Shown here one piece after another: positions 20,341-30,478 of a stretch of DNA of 64,000 bases (positions are counted from its first letter, which is position 1; each line of letters opens with the position of its first letter). Under the pieces are notes generated by a model. That model saw only the letters and a list, made by a program, of their open reading frames with translations, was not told where the DNA came from and made no database searches. The stretch is from Pseudomonas sp. 2FG. Its GTDB lineage: Bacteria; Pseudomonadota; Gammaproteobacteria; Pseudomonadales; Pseudomonadaceae. The stretch lies in the NCBI RefSeq assembly GCF_005502935.1, contig NZ_SCMP01000011.1:1-64000 (forward strand). The letters are read 5' to 3'. The position numbers and the translations under genes are program-made.

Positions 20341-21480
20341 ATGACTGCCCTCTCCCCGACCCTAGAACTCGCCTGCGCCCTGATCCGGCGCCCCTCCGTG
20401 ACCCCAGAGGACGCCGACTGCCAGACCCTGATGATCAAGCGCCTGAGCGCCCTGGGTTTCGCGGTGGAGCCGATGCGCATCGAGAACGTCGACAACTTTT
20501 GGGCCAGCCACGGCGGCGAAGGCCCGGTGCTGTGCTTCGCCGGGCATACCGATGTGGTACCGACCGGCCCGCTGCAGGCCTGGCAGCATGCGCCATTCGA
20601 TGCCTTGATCGACGAGCAGGGCATGCTCTGCGGGCGCGGCGCGGCGGACATGAAAGGCAGCCTGGCGTCGATGATCATCGCGGTGGAGCGCTTCGTGGCC
20701 GAATACCCGCAGCACAAAGGCGCCATCGCCTTTCTGATCACCAGTGACGAGGAAGGCCCGGCCCATCACGGCACCAAAGCCGTGGTCGAACGCCTGGCGG
20801 CCCGTGGCGAGCGCCTGGACTGGTGCATAGTCGGTGAGCCCTCGAGTACCTCCCTGGTCGGTGACGTGGTCAAGAACGGCCGTCGCGGCTCCCTCGGCGC
20901 CAAGCTGACGGTGCGCGGCGTGCAGGGCCATGTGGCCTATCCGCACCTGGCGAAAAACCCGATTCATCTGGCCGCCCCGGCCCTCAGCGAGCTGGCGGCC
21001 GAGCATTGGGACGATGGCAACGCCTTCTTCCCGCCGACCAGTTTCCAGATCTCCAACCTCAACTCCGGTACCGGCGCGACCAACGTGATCCCGGGTGAGC
21101 TGGAGGCGGTGTTCAACTTCCGCTTCTCCACCGAATCCACGGTGGAAGGCTTGCAACAGCGGGTCGCCCGCATCCTCGACAAGCACGGCCTGGACTGGCA
21201 TGTGGAGTGGGCGTTGTCCGGCCTGCCGTTCCTCACCGAGCCGGGCGAGTTGCTCGACGCGGTGTCCGCCAGCATCAAGGCCGTCACCGGTCGCGAGACC
21301 ACGCCGTCCACCAGCGGTGGTACCTCGGACGGACGCTTTATCGCCACCCTGGGCACTCAGGTGGTCGAACTGGGGCCGGTCAACGCGACCATCCACCAGA
21401 TCAACGAACGGGTGCTGGCCAGCGATCTCGAGGTGCTGACCGAGATTTACTATCAGACCCTGGTGAAGTTGCTCGCCTGA
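20341..21480 (+). CDS. dapE: Succinyl-diaminopimelate desuccinylase
   Basis: Di-zinc M20 metallohydrolase that removes succinate from N-succinyl-LL-diaminopimelate. The 379 residues carry the metal motifs GHTDVVPTG (near residue 67), [12 protein letters not shown] (near 100) and [15 protein letters not shown] (near 133), with the catalytic Glu in the EE pair. The dimerisation domain includes [15 protein letters not shown]. It follows a terminator and has GGAGCCGCA before its ATG. With dapC and dapD it gives three lysine-pathway genes within about 10.5 kb. Confidence 0.96.
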   Translation: MTALSPTLELACALIRRPSVTPEDADCQTLMIKRLSALGFAVEPMRIENVDNFWASHGGEGPVLCFAGHTDVVPTGPLQAWQHAPFDALIDEQGMLCGRGAADMKGSLASMIIAVERFVAEYPQHKGAIAFLITSDEEGPAHHGTKAVVERLAARGERLDWCIVGEPSSTSLVGDVVKNGRRGSLGAKLTVRGVQGHVAYPHLAKNPIHLAAPALSELAAEHWDDGNAFFPPTSFQISNLNSGTGATNVIPGELEAVFNFRFSTESTVEGLQQRVARILDKHGLDWHVEWALSGLPFLTEPGELLDAVSASIKAVTGRETTPSTSGGTSDGRFIATLGTQVVELGPVNATIHQINERVLASDLEVLTEIYYQTLVKLLA

Positions 21481-22286
21481 TGCTGACCTGTCCGATCTGC
21501 GCAGCGCCCTTGAGCGCGGTCGATAATGGCGTGGCCTGCCCGGCCAATCACCGTTTCGACCGCGCTCGCCAGGGCTACCTGAACCTGTTGCCGGTGCAGC
21601 ACAAGAACAGCCGCGACCCCGGCGACAACCTGGCGATGGTCGAGGCGCGGCGACGCTTCCTCGACGGCGGCCACTACGCACCGCTGGCCAAACGTCTGGC
21701 CGAACTGGCCGCCGAACGCGCGCCGGCGCGCTGGCTGGATATCGGTTGTGGCGAGGGCTATTACACCGCGCAACTGGCCGCGGCCCTGCCGGGTGCCGAC
21801 GGCTACGCCCTGGATATCTCGCGCGAGGCGGTCAAACGGGCCTGCCGGCGTAACCCGCACTTGACCTGGCTGGTCGCGAGCATGGCGCGCATCCCCTTGG
21901 CGGATGCCAGCTGCCAGTTCCTCGCCAGCGTGTTCAGCCCCCTGGACTGGCAGGAGGCCAAACGCCTGCTCGCCCCCGGTGGCGGCTTGATGCGCCTCGG
22001 CCCGACCAGCGAACACTTGATCGAGCTGCGCGAGAAACTCTACGACCAAGTCCGCGATTACAGCGATGACAAACACCTGGCCTTGGTGCCCGCAGGCATG
22101 CAGCAGGCCCACAGCGAAGTGCTGCGCTTCACACTATGTCTGAACACAGCCCAAGCGCGCGCCGACTTGCTGGCCATGACGCCGCACGGCTGGCGCGCCA
22201 GTGCCGAACGCCGCGCCGCGGTAATCGAACAGCCGTTAGAGGTCACAGTGGCGGTGCGCTACGATTGGTTTCAACTCGATCGGTAA
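21480..22286 (+). CDS. rlmA: 23S rRNA (guanine-N1)-methyltransferase RlmA
   Basis: SAM-dependent methyltransferase of 268 residues. The N terminus has a small zinc site, CPICAAPL then ACPANHRFDRARQGYLNLL, typical of RlmA(I)/(II), which methylate G745 or G748 of 23S rRNA. The SAM motif WLDIGCGEGYYT is near residue 85. The ATG overlaps the dapE stop (TGATG), so it is co-translated with dapE. Confidence 0.9.
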   Translation: MLTCPICAAPLSAVDNGVACPANHRFDRARQGYLNLLPVQHKNSRDPGDNLAMVEARRRFLDGGHYAPLAKRLAELAAERAPARWLDIGCGEGYYTAQLAAALPGADGYALDISREAVKRACRRNPHLTWLVASMARIPLADASCQFLASVFSPLDWQEAKRLLAPGGGLMRLGPTSEHLIELREKLYDQVRDYSDDKHLALVPAGMQQAHSEVLRFTLCLNTAQARADLLAMTPHGWRASAERRAAVIEQPLEVTVAVRYDWFQLDR

Positions 22287-22376
22287 AGTGGCTGCCCCGC
22301 CATGGATGCCGGCAGGCAATACCGAGCAACGGGACATCCCCGACCGGATTGTTCAAAAGATCAAAAGAGGATTGCC

Positions 22377-22760
22377 ATGCGCCAACCCGATATCGAGATC
22401 TACCTGAAGGACGCCGACCACACTGCCATCGCCAATTGGTTGAGTGCCGTGCTCGGCCCCTGCACGGAATGGCGGCAACAGGGCCAGACCTACAAGTGCG
22501 ACGTCGACAGCGCGGCCGGGGTGATCCCGCTGACCTGGCTGCCCAAGGCCGTGGGCAAGTGGAGCAGCCTGTATCTGGAAAGCGACTCGACGCCCTGGGC
22601 CGACGACCTGGCCTGCGCCCGTGCGGCCTTCGCCGCCCTGGGCGTCGAGATCCGCTGCGCGCCGGGCGGTTGGAGCGAAGAGGAAAGCGAGGAAACCGCC
22701 GACCGCTGGATCAGGGTCAGTGCCGACGGTGAAGAAGAAATCACCTGGCACACGTCCTAG
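22377..22760 (+). CDS. Conserved hypothetical protein
   Basis: A 127-residue acidic protein (MRQPDIEIYLKDADHTAIAN...) with no signal peptide, no membrane segment and no motif I recognise. The ATG at 22377 is preceded by AAAAGAGGA, a good ribosome site. It lies between rlmA and a strong bidirectional terminator, and as I recall a homologue occupies the same place next to the cold-shock gene in P. aeruginosa. The conserved aromatic and acidic pattern (PLTWLPKAVGKWSSLYLES) suggests a folded cytoplasmic domain. Function unknown. Confidence 0.8.
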   Translation: MRQPDIEIYLKDADHTAIANWLSAVLGPCTEWRQQGQTYKCDVDSAAGVIPLTWLPKAVGKWSSLYLESDSTPWADDLACARAAFAALGVEIRCAPGGWSEEESEETADRWIRVSADGEEEITWHTS

Positions 22761-22790
22761 CGCGTTTACCTATCGCGCTTGCGCAGCGCC

Positions 22791-22829
22791 AAAAACCAAA
22801 GGCCCGTCAGTGACGGGCCTTTGGTTTTT
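22791..22829. terminator. Bidirectional terminator between the hypothetical gene and the cold-shock gene
   Basis: A very long stem, AAAAACCAAAGGCCCGTCA with its reverse complement TGACGGGCCTTTGGTTTTT, around a single G. A and T tracts lie on both sides, so it can stop convergent transcription from both genes. Confidence 0.9.
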
Positions 22830-22852
22830 AAGAGCTCTTAAACCTGGGGTCT

Positions 22853-23062
22853 TCAGGCTTTAGTCACATCTTCGGCCTGGGGGCCTTTCTGACCATCGAT
22901 AACGGCGAACTCGACACGCTCACCTTCATTCAGGGAGCGGTGACCTTCGCCGCGAATGGCACGGTAGTGAACGAACACATCGGCGCCACTTTCGCGCTGA
23001 ATGAAGCCATAGCCTTTGGAATCATTGAACCATTTGACGGTTCCAGTCTCACGATCAGCCAT
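22853..23062 (-). CDS. Cold-shock domain protein (CspA family)
   Basis: A 69-residue single-strand nucleic-acid binding protein. I chose the ATG at 23062 ([21 protein letters not shown]), with GGAGAAAG upstream. RNP1 is KGYGFI (near residue 16) and RNP2 is VFVHY (near 30). Such proteins act as RNA chaperones; some are cold-induced and some are constitutive, and sequence alone does not tell. The leader is long, about 140 bases, as in regulated csp genes. Confidence 0.95.
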   Translation of the reverse strand: MADRETGTVKWFNDSKGYGFIQRESGADVFVHYRAIRGEGHRSLNEGERVEFAVIDGQKGPQAEDVTKA

Positions 23063-23363
23063 TACAACTTTCTCCAACTCGCATTTTATTATTGCCTCTT
23101 AACGAGGTATCGACGGATCAGTAAAAACCCACTTCTTTAACCACCTGTTCAAACCATAATCAGTTTGCAGCGGTTATTACGAAGAGCATTCTTAACGCGA
23201 CCGCTGCCGGAGTATAAATCAAGCAAAAGTCCTGCAAAGGACTTTTTCAAAATCGCCTGCAAGCCCCGGCCCATAGGTCTTGCAGTCTTATTTCAGTTGA
23301 TTTCAAGCCGTCTGTCGTTGCGTTTTTTGCCCAGGGCTCGATGCCGAAAGGCCATGGCCCCAA
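23063..23363. promoter_or_regulatory. Region between the Gld operon and the cold-shock gene: long csp leader and promoter
   Basis: 301 bases with no gene. On the minus strand TTTGCA (23238-23233) and TATACT (23216-23211), 16 bases apart, form a good sigma-70 promoter. It predicts a 5' leader of about 140 bases before the cold-shock ATG. A hairpin at 23226-23245 overlaps the promoter. The remainder, 23246-23363, shows nothing recognisable. Confidence 0.6.
23226..23250. terminator. Hairpin terminator overlapping the csp promoter
   Basis: AAAGTCCT / AGGACTTT with a GCAA loop, flanked by A and T runs on both sides. On the minus strand it can end the transcript coming from the Gld-type operon just before the csp start, and its stem overlaps the -35 to -10 spacer. 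Confidence 0.6.
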
Positions 23364-25202
23364 TCAAGCCTGACGGCGCCGGCGCCACAGCCACAGGGCC
23401 AACACGGCCAAGGTCAGCAGCAACGGCACCAGGGCGATATTGATGAGCTTCAACGTACGGCCCAGCGCCTCGATATCGGCATTCAGTTGGTAGCGCACTT
23501 CACGCAGTTCCTTGCGCAGCTTCACCCGCTCCTGCAGGAACTGCTGCACCGTGGCTTGCTGTTCCGGTGTCAGCTCCTGGGTCTTGCTCGGGTCCTGCTT
23601 CTGCTGCAGGGCGGCGAGTTTCTGCTCGGTGTCGGCCAAACGCGTCTGCAGGGCCTCTTCCTTCTCGCGGAACTGCACTTCGGCGTCCCGCTGCAGTGCT
23701 TCCACCACAGTGAACGGACGGCTGAAGCGGCCTCGCGAACGCACGCTGATCAGCGCATCGGAGCCGGCCAGGTTATCCAGCGCATTGATCGCGAAGCTGG
23801 CGTTATCCGCCCAGGGCTGCGGCACCCGCTGACCGAACATGTCCTGCACCTGCACCCACATGCGATCGGTCAGCAGGTCGGTGTCGGCGACGGCGATCAC
23901 GTTGATGTTCGCCGCCTCCTTCAGGCCATCCTTACGCCCCTCGATGCCATTCGGAAAGGCGCTCTGCGCCGGGCCGCTGATACGCCCGGCGATGGCATAA
24001 CGCTCACCGGTCGGTTGCAGTTCACGGATCAACTCTTCGGGGTTGCGCAGCATGCCGAAACGCTGGGCATCGAACGGCATGGCGTATTGCGAGCTCTGGA
24101 TCAACGGCGTGAAGCGGGTCTTCGCTCCTTCCACCGCCTCGAGGATGCCGGCGGTGGCCACGGTGAGGGTTTCCAGGCCGGCGGTGCTCACGTCGGTTTG
24201 ATCCAGCGCCGTCTGCGGCAGGCTCAGCCAACCGGCATGGCGTACCGCGCGCTGCCCCTCGCCCATGCTGACCGCCATGGCGTAGGAACCATCGCCGAGC
24301 ACCTTGCCCGGCAGCAACCGCACGCCCCAGGCCTTGAACAGCGGTTCGAGGTCGGAAGCCTTGTCTGCGCCCGGCATTTCGCCCGGTAGCGGCATACCGG
24401 TGTCCGCCTCGCTGTAGGGATCGACGAAGACCAGCAATTTGCCGCCGCGCAGTACGAATTGGTCGATGGCATAGAGGGTCGGTTGCGGCAGCTGCTTGGG
24501 ATGAACCAGCAGCAACAGCGAAACCGTCTCAGGGATCTGGTCGATGCCCGGCTGCAGGCTTTCCACCTTGAACTGCTGACGGATCTCCTCCATCACCAGC
24601 CACGGCGGGGTCGGCTGGCGGGCCTGCATATCGAAGCCGCCGTTGAGTTGCAGGCTGGAGAGCACACCCACTACCGGCCGCTCAGGTTTGCCCAGGCTCT
24701 GCACCAGACGGCTGATGTCGTACTCGAGGAACTCCTCATTATCGAGCGGAAAGAATGGGATAACCTGGGTGCCCTCCGCGCCGCTGGTCCCGGCCAGGCC
24801 GAAGTACGCCTGCTCACCCGCCTGATTCAGCGGCACGGCCTGCAAGCCGTACTGCGCGGCCTTATCTTCCTCTTCCGAGAACGGCTGCGGGTCGATGATA
24901 TGCAGCTTGATCTTGCCAGCCGCCGCCCGCTCGTAGGCCTTGAGCATCTCCTCGACGCGTTTGGCGTAGTTGCGCAGCACCACCAGATCCTTGGTGCTTT
25001 TGTCGGAGTAGAAGAAGTACAGATCGATCGGCTTATCGATCTCGGCGAGGATTTTCTTGGTCCCGGCGGAGATGGTGTAGAGCTTCTGCTCAGTCAGATC
25101 CAGACGGCTATCGGTCAGGGTCAGGCTGGAGAACAGGTTGAAGGCCAGAAACGCCAGGGCGATCACTAAAAGCCCGGCGCCGGAATACATCAACTTTTTC
25201 AT
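23364..25202 (-). CDS. GldG-like ABC transporter auxiliary protein
   Basis: A 612-residue membrane-anchored protein with one N-terminal helix (residues 6-26), a large periplasmic GldG/IFT52-like domain, a coiled coil around residues 520-580 (KEEALQTRLADTEQKLAALQ), and a C-terminal helix followed by an RRRRQA tail. This is the architecture of the substrate-binding-like partner of Gld-type ABC transporters. In Bacteroidetes GldAFG serves gliding, but the same set occurs in many non-gliding proteobacteria, where its substrate is not known. It lies 10 bases downstream of the permease gene. Confidence 0.85.
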   Translation of the reverse strand: MKKLMYSGAGLLVIALAFLAFNLFSSLTLTDSRLDLTEQKLYTISAGTKKILAEIDKPIDLYFFYSDKSTKDLVVLRNYAKRVEEMLKAYERAAAGKIKLHIIDPQPFSEEEDKAAQYGLQAVPLNQAGEQAYFGLAGTSGAEGTQVIPFFPLDNEEFLEYDISRLVQSLGKPERPVVGVLSSLQLNGGFDMQARQPTPPWLVMEEIRQQFKVESLQPGIDQIPETVSLLLLVHPKQLPQPTLYAIDQFVLRGGKLLVFVDPYSEADTGMPLPGEMPGADKASDLEPLFKAWGVRLLPGKVLGDGSYAMAVSMGEGQRAVRHAGWLSLPQTALDQTDVSTAGLETLTVATAGILEAVEGAKTRFTPLIQSSQYAMPFDAQRFGMLRNPEELIRELQPTGERYAIAGRISGPAQSAFPNGIEGRKDGLKEAANINVIAVADTDLLTDRMWVQVQDMFGQRVPQPWADNASFAINALDNLAGSDALISVRSRGRFSRPFTVVEALQRDAEVQFREKEEALQTRLADTEQKLAALQQKQDPSKTQELTPEQQATVQQFLQERVKLRKELREVRYQLNADIEALGRTLKLINIALVPLLLTLAVLALWLWRRRRQA

Positions 25203-25212
25203 GCGGGCGTCC

Positions 25213-25947
25213 TCAGTCGGCTTTCTTCAGATCGACCACCACCGCGGTGGCGGCCAGCCAGGCGGCGATCAGGGTGACGAAATACAGCAAATCACGCAGA
25301 TCGATCACGCCTTTGCTGATGGCATCGAAGCGGGTCAGGAAGCTCAGCGACGCCACCGAATCCAGCACCCATTGCGGTGCCCAGCCACTGAACGCATCCA
25401 GCACCAGCGGTAGGCCGCTGACGATAAACAGGAAGCAGGCACTGACCGTGAGGATGAAGGCGATCACCTGGTTCTTCGCCAGCGCCGACATGCACGAACC
25501 GATTGCCAGGTAGGCGCCGGCCAGCAGCCAGCTGCCGATATAGCCGGTGAGGATGGCGCCGTTATCCGGCTCGCCCAGGTAGTTGACGGTGAGCACCATC
25601 GGCAAGGTCAGCAGCAGCGCCAGACCGGCAAAGGCCCAGGCGGCGAGGAACTTGCCGAGCACCGCTTCGGCGCGGGTGATCGGCAGGGTCATCAGCAGCT
25701 CGATCGAGCCGGATTTACGCTCCTCCGCCCACAGGCGCATGGCAATAGCCGGCACCAGGAACAGATAGAGCCAGGGGTGGAAATTGAAGAAGGGCGCGAG
25801 ACTGGCCTGGCCGCTCTCGTAGAAGCCGCCCAGGTAGAAGGTGAACACCCCGGACAGCACCAGGAAAATCAGGATGAATACGTAGGCCAGCGGCGTGGCG
25901 AAATAGCTCGCCAGCTCACGCTTAAACAATACCGGCAACTGCTTCAT
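25213..25947 (-). CDS. ABC-2 type permease (GldF-like)
   Basis: A 244-residue integral membrane protein with six predicted helices, beginning MKQLPVLFKRELASYFATPL, which is typical of GldF/NosY-like ABC-2 permeases. The RLWAEERKSGSIELLMTLPI segment is the conserved cytoplasmic coupling element of this family. The start overlaps the stop of the ATPase gene (ATGA). It is expected to form the channel with the ATPase and the GldG-like protein. Confidence 0.88.
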   Translation of the reverse strand: MKQLPVLFKRELASYFATPLAYVFILIFLVLSGVFTFYLGGFYESGQASLAPFFNFHPWLYLFLVPAIAMRLWAEERKSGSIELLMTLPITRAEAVLGKFLAAWAFAGLALLLTLPMVLTVNYLGEPDNGAILTGYIGSWLLAGAYLAIGSCMSALAKNQVIAFILTVSACFLFIVSGLPLVLDAFSGWAPQWVLDSVASLSFLTRFDAISKGVIDLRDLLYFVTLIAAWLAATAVVVDLKKAD

Positions 25948-26882
25948 ACCGTCTCCCCGCGCGTCAGGGTGCGGAACACTTCGTCCAACCGACCACGCTC
26001 GACATTCAGCTCCTTGACCGCCCAGCCGCGCTGGCTGAGCAACGTGTTGACCTGCGGGAAGATCACCTGCCCCGGCTGCGCCAGCACCGTCAGGCTGTGC
26101 TCCAGCTCGTTGACTTCCACCCCCGCCACGCCAGGCAGAGCCGCGAAAGCGGCCTGATCCAGCGCCTCGGCACCGACCAGCGTGACCGCCTGGTGATAGC
26201 GCGAACGGCTTTCCAGCTCGAACGGCGTGCCATCGGCCAGCAACTTGCCCTGGGCGATCACCACCGCACGGGTACAGACCGCCGTCACCTCCTCGAGGAT
26301 GTGGGTCGAAATGATCACTATCTTGTCTTTCGCTAGGTTGCGAATCAGCCCGCGCACCTGATGCTTCTGATTCGGGTCGAGGCCATCGGTGGGCTCGTCG
26401 AGAATCAGCACTTTCGGGTCATGCAGAATCGCCTGAGCCAGGCCGACGCGACGCTTGAAGCCCTTGGACAGGGTATCGATGGACTGCTTGAGCACCTGCT
26501 CCAGCTCGACCTGGGCCACCGCGGTGGCGACTCTCTGCTGCTTCGCCGCGCCCCTGAAGCCGCGCACCTCGGCGATGAATTCGAGAAAGCCCTTGACCGT
26601 CATATCGCCATAGCAGGGCGCGCCTTCCGGCAAATAGCCGAGCTGCTGCTGGGCCTTGAGCGTCTGCGTCTGGATATCGAAACCGAGGATGCTCGCGGAG
26701 CCTGCAGTCGGCGCAAGAAAGCCGGTGAGCATCTTCATGGTGGTGGACTTGCCGGCACCGTTCGGCCCGAGAAACCCCAACACCTCCCCCTCTTGAACGC
26801 GGAAGGACAGGTTGTCCACCGCCAGTTTGCCCACCGCTGAGCGCTGGGCGAATCGCTTGGTTAGATTTTTTATCTCGATCAT
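25944..26882 (-). CDS. ABC transporter ATP-binding protein (GldA-like)
   Basis: A 312-residue ATPase: Walker A GPNGAGKST (near residue 39), signature LSKGFKRRVGLAQAI (near 138), Walker B VLILDEPTDGLDPNQ (near 158), and the switch His in IISTHILEEV. A C-terminal domain of about 90 residues after the nucleotide-binding domain matches DrrA/GldA-type exporters. It is the first gene of a three-gene operon with the permease and the GldG-like protein. Confidence 0.9.
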   Translation of the reverse strand: MIEIKNLTKRFAQRSAVGKLAVDNLSFRVQEGEVLGFLGPNGAGKSTTMKMLTGFLAPTAGSASILGFDIQTQTLKAQQQLGYLPEGAPCYGDMTVKGFLEFIAEVRGFRGAAKQQRVATAVAQVELEQVLKQSIDTLSKGFKRRVGLAQAILHDPKVLILDEPTDGLDPNQKHQVRGLIRNLAKDKIVIISTHILEEVTAVCTRAVVIAQGKLLADGTPFELESRSRYHQAVTLVGAEALDQAAFAALPGVAGVEVNELEHSLTVLAQPGQVIFPQVNTLLSQRGWAVKELNVERGRLDEVFRTLTRGETV

Positions 26883-27084
26883 GGTCTCTCACCATTTTCG
26901 GTAAGGGCCCAACCGTCCTGACCACGGGGCCCGTAAGGACCCATCTCGACATCCGGATAACCCAGCGGAGACAGGCTGCCAAAATGCCGCCGGACTATAT
27001 GAAGCCCTCGGCGCCATTGCAAGACAGCCTGCCACCCTGAGCGTTACCCAGAGTGTTTCCGCAAATGACCGTACGACTCCCAGG

Positions 27085-27555
27085 TCAGGGGGTGACCTGA
27101 TAGCCCCGCCCCTGCAGGCAACTGGAGTAGGCCGCCGGGTCGACTCCACTAGTGGTCGCCGGTTCCTCGCGACGCTCCTGTCTACGATCCTGACGCTCGC
27201 GCGAGCCACCGACCACCATGCCCGCCACCGCGGTTTCCTTGGCCCGGTTCTGCCGATACTCCTGTTGCACATCCTCATCGACCCGGTCGTACAGCTCATC
27301 GTGCTGATTGCCGCGCACCTGCGCCCCCACCGCCCCGGCGGCGGCACCGGCCGCGGCGCCGCGCAGGCGACTGCCGGACGGCCCGCTGCTCGTCGAACTG
27401 CTGGACGAACTAGCGGCCATATTGCGGCAGGCGTCGATATCCTGCTGGACCTGCTGGGAGCTCTGCCCCTGCAGGGGCACTACCGTTTCGGCCTGTGCCT
27501 GGACAGCAGCCCCCGACAGGGCAACGCACAGACAGAGCGATGAAAGCCTGTTCAT
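27085..27555 (-). CDS. Secreted glycine-zipper protein
   Basis: A 156-residue exported protein: signal peptide MNRLSSLCLCVALSGAAVQAQA, a Ser-rich linker (residues 60-72), then a short glycine-zipper-like segment RGAAAGAAAGAVGAQ and a charged C-terminal half with many Arg and Glu, ending SSCLQGRGYQV. Such YMGG/glycine-zipper proteins sit in or on the envelope; the exact role is unknown. GAGGAGGTTGCT before the ATG at 27555 is a very strong ribosome site. It is transcribed divergently from plsB. Confidence 0.8.
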   Translation of the reverse strand: MNRLSSLCLCVALSGAAVQAQAETVVPLQGQSSQQVQQDIDACRNMAASSSSSSTSSGPSGSRLRGAAAGAAAGAVGAQVRGNQHDELYDRVDEDVQQEYRQNRAKETAVAGMVVGGSRERQDRRQERREEPATTSGVDPAAYSSCLQGRGYQVTP

Positions 27556-27810
27556 AGCAACCTCCTCGAATAGCATTGGGTGTGCCACGTTCCCGCCCCG
27601 TCACCACTGGCCAATAGCTGGCCGGACAGTGGCTCGCGGGGCGCAAACCTCAGACTTAAAGGATAGTTCCCGAACGGCCGCCAGCCGGGCAGAACCCGGG
27701 CCCATCGGTCGCGAATGCCACGACCGAGGCTTTTGCCGCCGCGCAGCGAATCCGGCACACTAGCCGCCCCGAGCAGACGCTCGTTTTTTTACACCATCAG
27801 CAGACGCCGT

Positions 27811-30294
27811 ATGACCCGCTCCCCGTTCCGCCGCCTCGTGTTTGGCACCCTGCGTCGCCTTCTTTATCTCTGGGTTCGCTCGGAAACCATCAATCAGTCG
27901 GCCTTCACCTTGAGGCTCGACCGCAGCAAGCCGGTGCTTTACGTGCTGCAACAGCCGTCGCTGAGCGACCTGGCCGTGGTCGACACGGAATGCCGCAAGG
28001 CCGGCCTGCCACGCCCGGTGCTGCCGGTAACAATCGGCGAGCTGCTGGAACCGGCGGCCTTCTTCTACCTCAGCCCGGAGCCCGACTGGCGCGGCCGCCA
28101 GGACAAGCGCGGCAGCTCGCCAACCTTGATGCGCCTGGTGAGCGCGATCAACCAGCAGGCCGTCGAAGACGCGCAAATCGTCCCCGTCAGCGTGTTCTGG
28201 GGGCAGTCGCCGGATCGCGAAACCAGCCCCTGGAAGCTGTTGTTCGCCGACAGCTGGGCGGTCACCGGGCGTCTGCGCCGGTTGATCAGCATCCTGATTC
28301 TCGGCCGCAAGACCCGCGTGCAATTCTCCGCGCCCATTCATCTGCGCGAACTGATCGAGCAGGACAAGGGCCACGAGCGCACCTTGCGCATGGTCCAGCG
28401 CCTCCTGCGCGTGCACTTTCGCAACCAGAAAGCCGCGGTCATCGGCCCTGACGTCTCGCACCGGCGCAATCTGGTCAAAGGCCTGATCCACGGCCCCCTG
28501 GTGCGCCAGGCCATCGCCGAGGAAGTCGAGCGCGAGCAGATCTCCGTCGAGAAGGCCGAAGCCCAGGCCCTGCGCTATGGCAACGAGATCGCCTCGGACT
28601 ACGCCTATACCGCGATCCGCTTCCTCGAAGTGGTGCTCAGCTGGTTCTGGAACAAGATCTACGACGGCATCAAGGTCAACCATATCGAAGGCGTGCAGGA
28701 CGTCGCCCAGGGCCACGAGGTCATCTATGTGCCCTGCCACCGCAGCCATATCGACTACCTGCTGCTGTCTTACCTGTTGTTTCGCAACGGTTTGACCCCG
28801 CCGCACATCGCCGCCGGGATCAACCTGAATATGCCGCTGATCGGGGGCCTACTGCGGCGCGGCGGCGCCTTCTTTATGCGCCGCACCTTCAAGGGCAACC
28901 CGCTGTACAGCGCGGTGTTCAACGAATACCTGCACAGCCTGTTCAGCAAAGGCTTCCCGGTCGAGTACTTCGTCGAGGGCGGGCGCTCCCGCACCGGACG
29001 GATGCTGCAGCCGAAGACCGGCATGCTGGCCATCACCCTGCGCAGTTTCCTGCGCTCCAACCGCCTGCCGGTGGTGTTCGTGCCGGTGTATATAGGTTAC
29101 GAGCGGGTACTGGAGGGCCGCACCTACCTCGGTGAGCTACGCGGCGCGAGCAAGAAGAAAGAGTCGATCTTCGACATCTTCAAGGTCATCGGCGCCCTCA
29201 AGCAGCGTTTCGGCAGCGTCTGGGTCAACTTTGGCGAGCCGATCAAACTGGCCGAGTTCCTCGACCAGGACCAGCCCGGCTGGCGCGAGCAGGAACTGGG
29301 CCCGCAGTACCGCCCGGCCTGGCTCAGCGACAGCAGCAACCGCCTCGCCGAGCGCGTCGCCCAGCACCTCAACGAGGCTGCCGCGATCAACCCGGTCAAT
29401 CTGGTGGCGCTGGCGCTGCTGTCGACCAGCAAGCTGGCCCTGGATGAACGCGCCCTGACCCGCGTGCTCGATCTGTACCTGTGCCTGCTGCGCAGCGTGC
29501 CCTACTCACCGCACACCACCCTGCCGGCAGGCGACGGCCAGGCGCTGATCGAGTATGTCCAGGGCATGCAGCTGCTCGCCGAACAGAAGGATGCCCTCGG
29601 CAAGATCCTTTACCTCGACGAGCAGAACGCGGTGTTGATGACCTACTACCGCAACAACGTGCTGCACATCTTCGCCCTACCGGCGCTGCTCGCCAGTTTC
29701 TTCCAGAGCAGTGCGCGGATCAGCCGCGAGCAGATCCTCCGCTACACCCGCGCGCTCTACCCCTACTTGCAGGCCGAGTTGTTTATCCGCTGGAGCCTCG
29801 ACGAGCTGGATGCAGTGGTCGATCGGTGGCTGGCGGCCTTCGTCGAGCAGGGCCTGCTGCGCTTCGAAGCCGAGGTGTATGTACGACCGGCGCCCAGCTC
29901 ACGCCATTTCGTCTTGCTGACCCTGCTCTCGCGTGCCATTGCGCAGACCTTGCAGCGCTTCTACATGGCCATCGCCTTGCTGCTCAACGCCGGCCAGAAC
30001 GCTATCAGCGCCGAAGAGCTGGAGGACCTGTGCACGGTCATGGCCCAGCGCCTGTCGATTCTGCACGGCCTCAACGCCCCGGAGTTCTTCGACAAGAGCC
30101 TGTTCCGCCATTTCATCCAGACCCTGCTGGATCTCGGCGTGCTGCGCCAGGACGAAGCCGGCAAGCTCAGCCATCACAGGCTGCTGGGCGAACTGGCGGA
30201 AGGCGCGGCCAAACGCGTGCTGCCGGCAGAAATTCGCCTGTCGATCCGCCAGGTGGCGCTGGATCGCAGCGAGGATGCGCTGGAGCCGCTTTAA
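27811..30294 (+). CDS. plsB: Glycerol-3-phosphate 1-O-acyltransferase
   Basis: Inner-membrane enzyme starting phospholipid synthesis by acylating glycerol-3-phosphate at position 1. From the ATG at 27811 it has 827 residues, family length. The acyltransferase blocks appear in order: [14 protein letters not shown] (HX4D) near residue 310, [20 protein letters not shown], and FVPVYIGYE. An upstream in-frame start would add a Pro/Arg-rich segment with no family match. It is the last conserved gene before the accessory acyl-CoA region. Confidence 0.95.
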   Translation: MTRSPFRRLVFGTLRRLLYLWVRSETINQSAFTLRLDRSKPVLYVLQQPSLSDLAVVDTECRKAGLPRPVLPVTIGELLEPAAFFYLSPEPDWRGRQDKRGSSPTLMRLVSAINQQAVEDAQIVPVSVFWGQSPDRETSPWKLLFADSWAVTGRLRRLISILILGRKTRVQFSAPIHLRELIEQDKGHERTLRMVQRLLRVHFRNQKAAVIGPDVSHRRNLVKGLIHGPLVRQAIAEEVEREQISVEKAEAQALRYGNEIASDYAYTAIRFLEVVLSWFWNKIYDGIKVNHIEGVQDVAQGHEVIYVPCHRSHIDYLLLSYLLFRNGLTPPHIAAGINLNMPLIGGLLRRGGAFFMRRTFKGNPLYSAVFNEYLHSLFSKGFPVEYFVEGGRSRTGRMLQPKTGMLAITLRSFLRSNRLPVVFVPVYIGYERVLEGRTYLGELRGASKKKESIFDIFKVIGALKQRFGSVWVNFGEPIKLAEFLDQDQPGWREQELGPQYRPAWLSDSSNRLAERVAQHLNEAAAINPVNLVALALLSTSKLALDERALTRVLDLYLCLLRSVPYSPHTTLPAGDGQALIEYVQGMQLLAEQKDALGKILYLDEQNAVLMTYYRNNVLHIFALPALLASFFQSSARISREQILRYTRALYPYLQAELFIRWSLDELDAVVDRWLAAFVEQGLLRFEAEVYVRPAPSSRHFVLLTLLSRAIAQTLQRFYMAIALLLNAGQNAISAEELEDLCTVMAQRLSILHGLNAPEFFDKSLFRHFIQTLLDLGVLRQDEAGKLSHHRLLGELAEGAAKRVLPAEIRLSIRQVALDRSEDALEPL

Positions 30295-30308
30295 CCAGCC
30301 CTCCACTC

Positions 30309-30345
30309 GGCAGTGCTGTGCACGTGCAGCACTGCCCGCATTTTC
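30309..30345 (+). terminator. plsB terminator hairpin
   Basis: GGCAGTGCTG (30309-30318) and CAGCACTGCC (30327-30336) form a perfect 10-bp stem, followed a few bases later by TTTT. It starts 15 bases after the plsB stop. Confidence 0.65.
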
Positions 30346-30478
30346 AGGGACTTAGCCCAGCATTTTTATTTGGCCTGACCACAGGGACCTGTGTGAGTGA
30401 ATAAATGGCATGCAAGTTAAGTGATAGGCAGGAATCGGCCAAAAGGACCTCCAGATAGGTCTAAGGAGCAGGAGGGCC

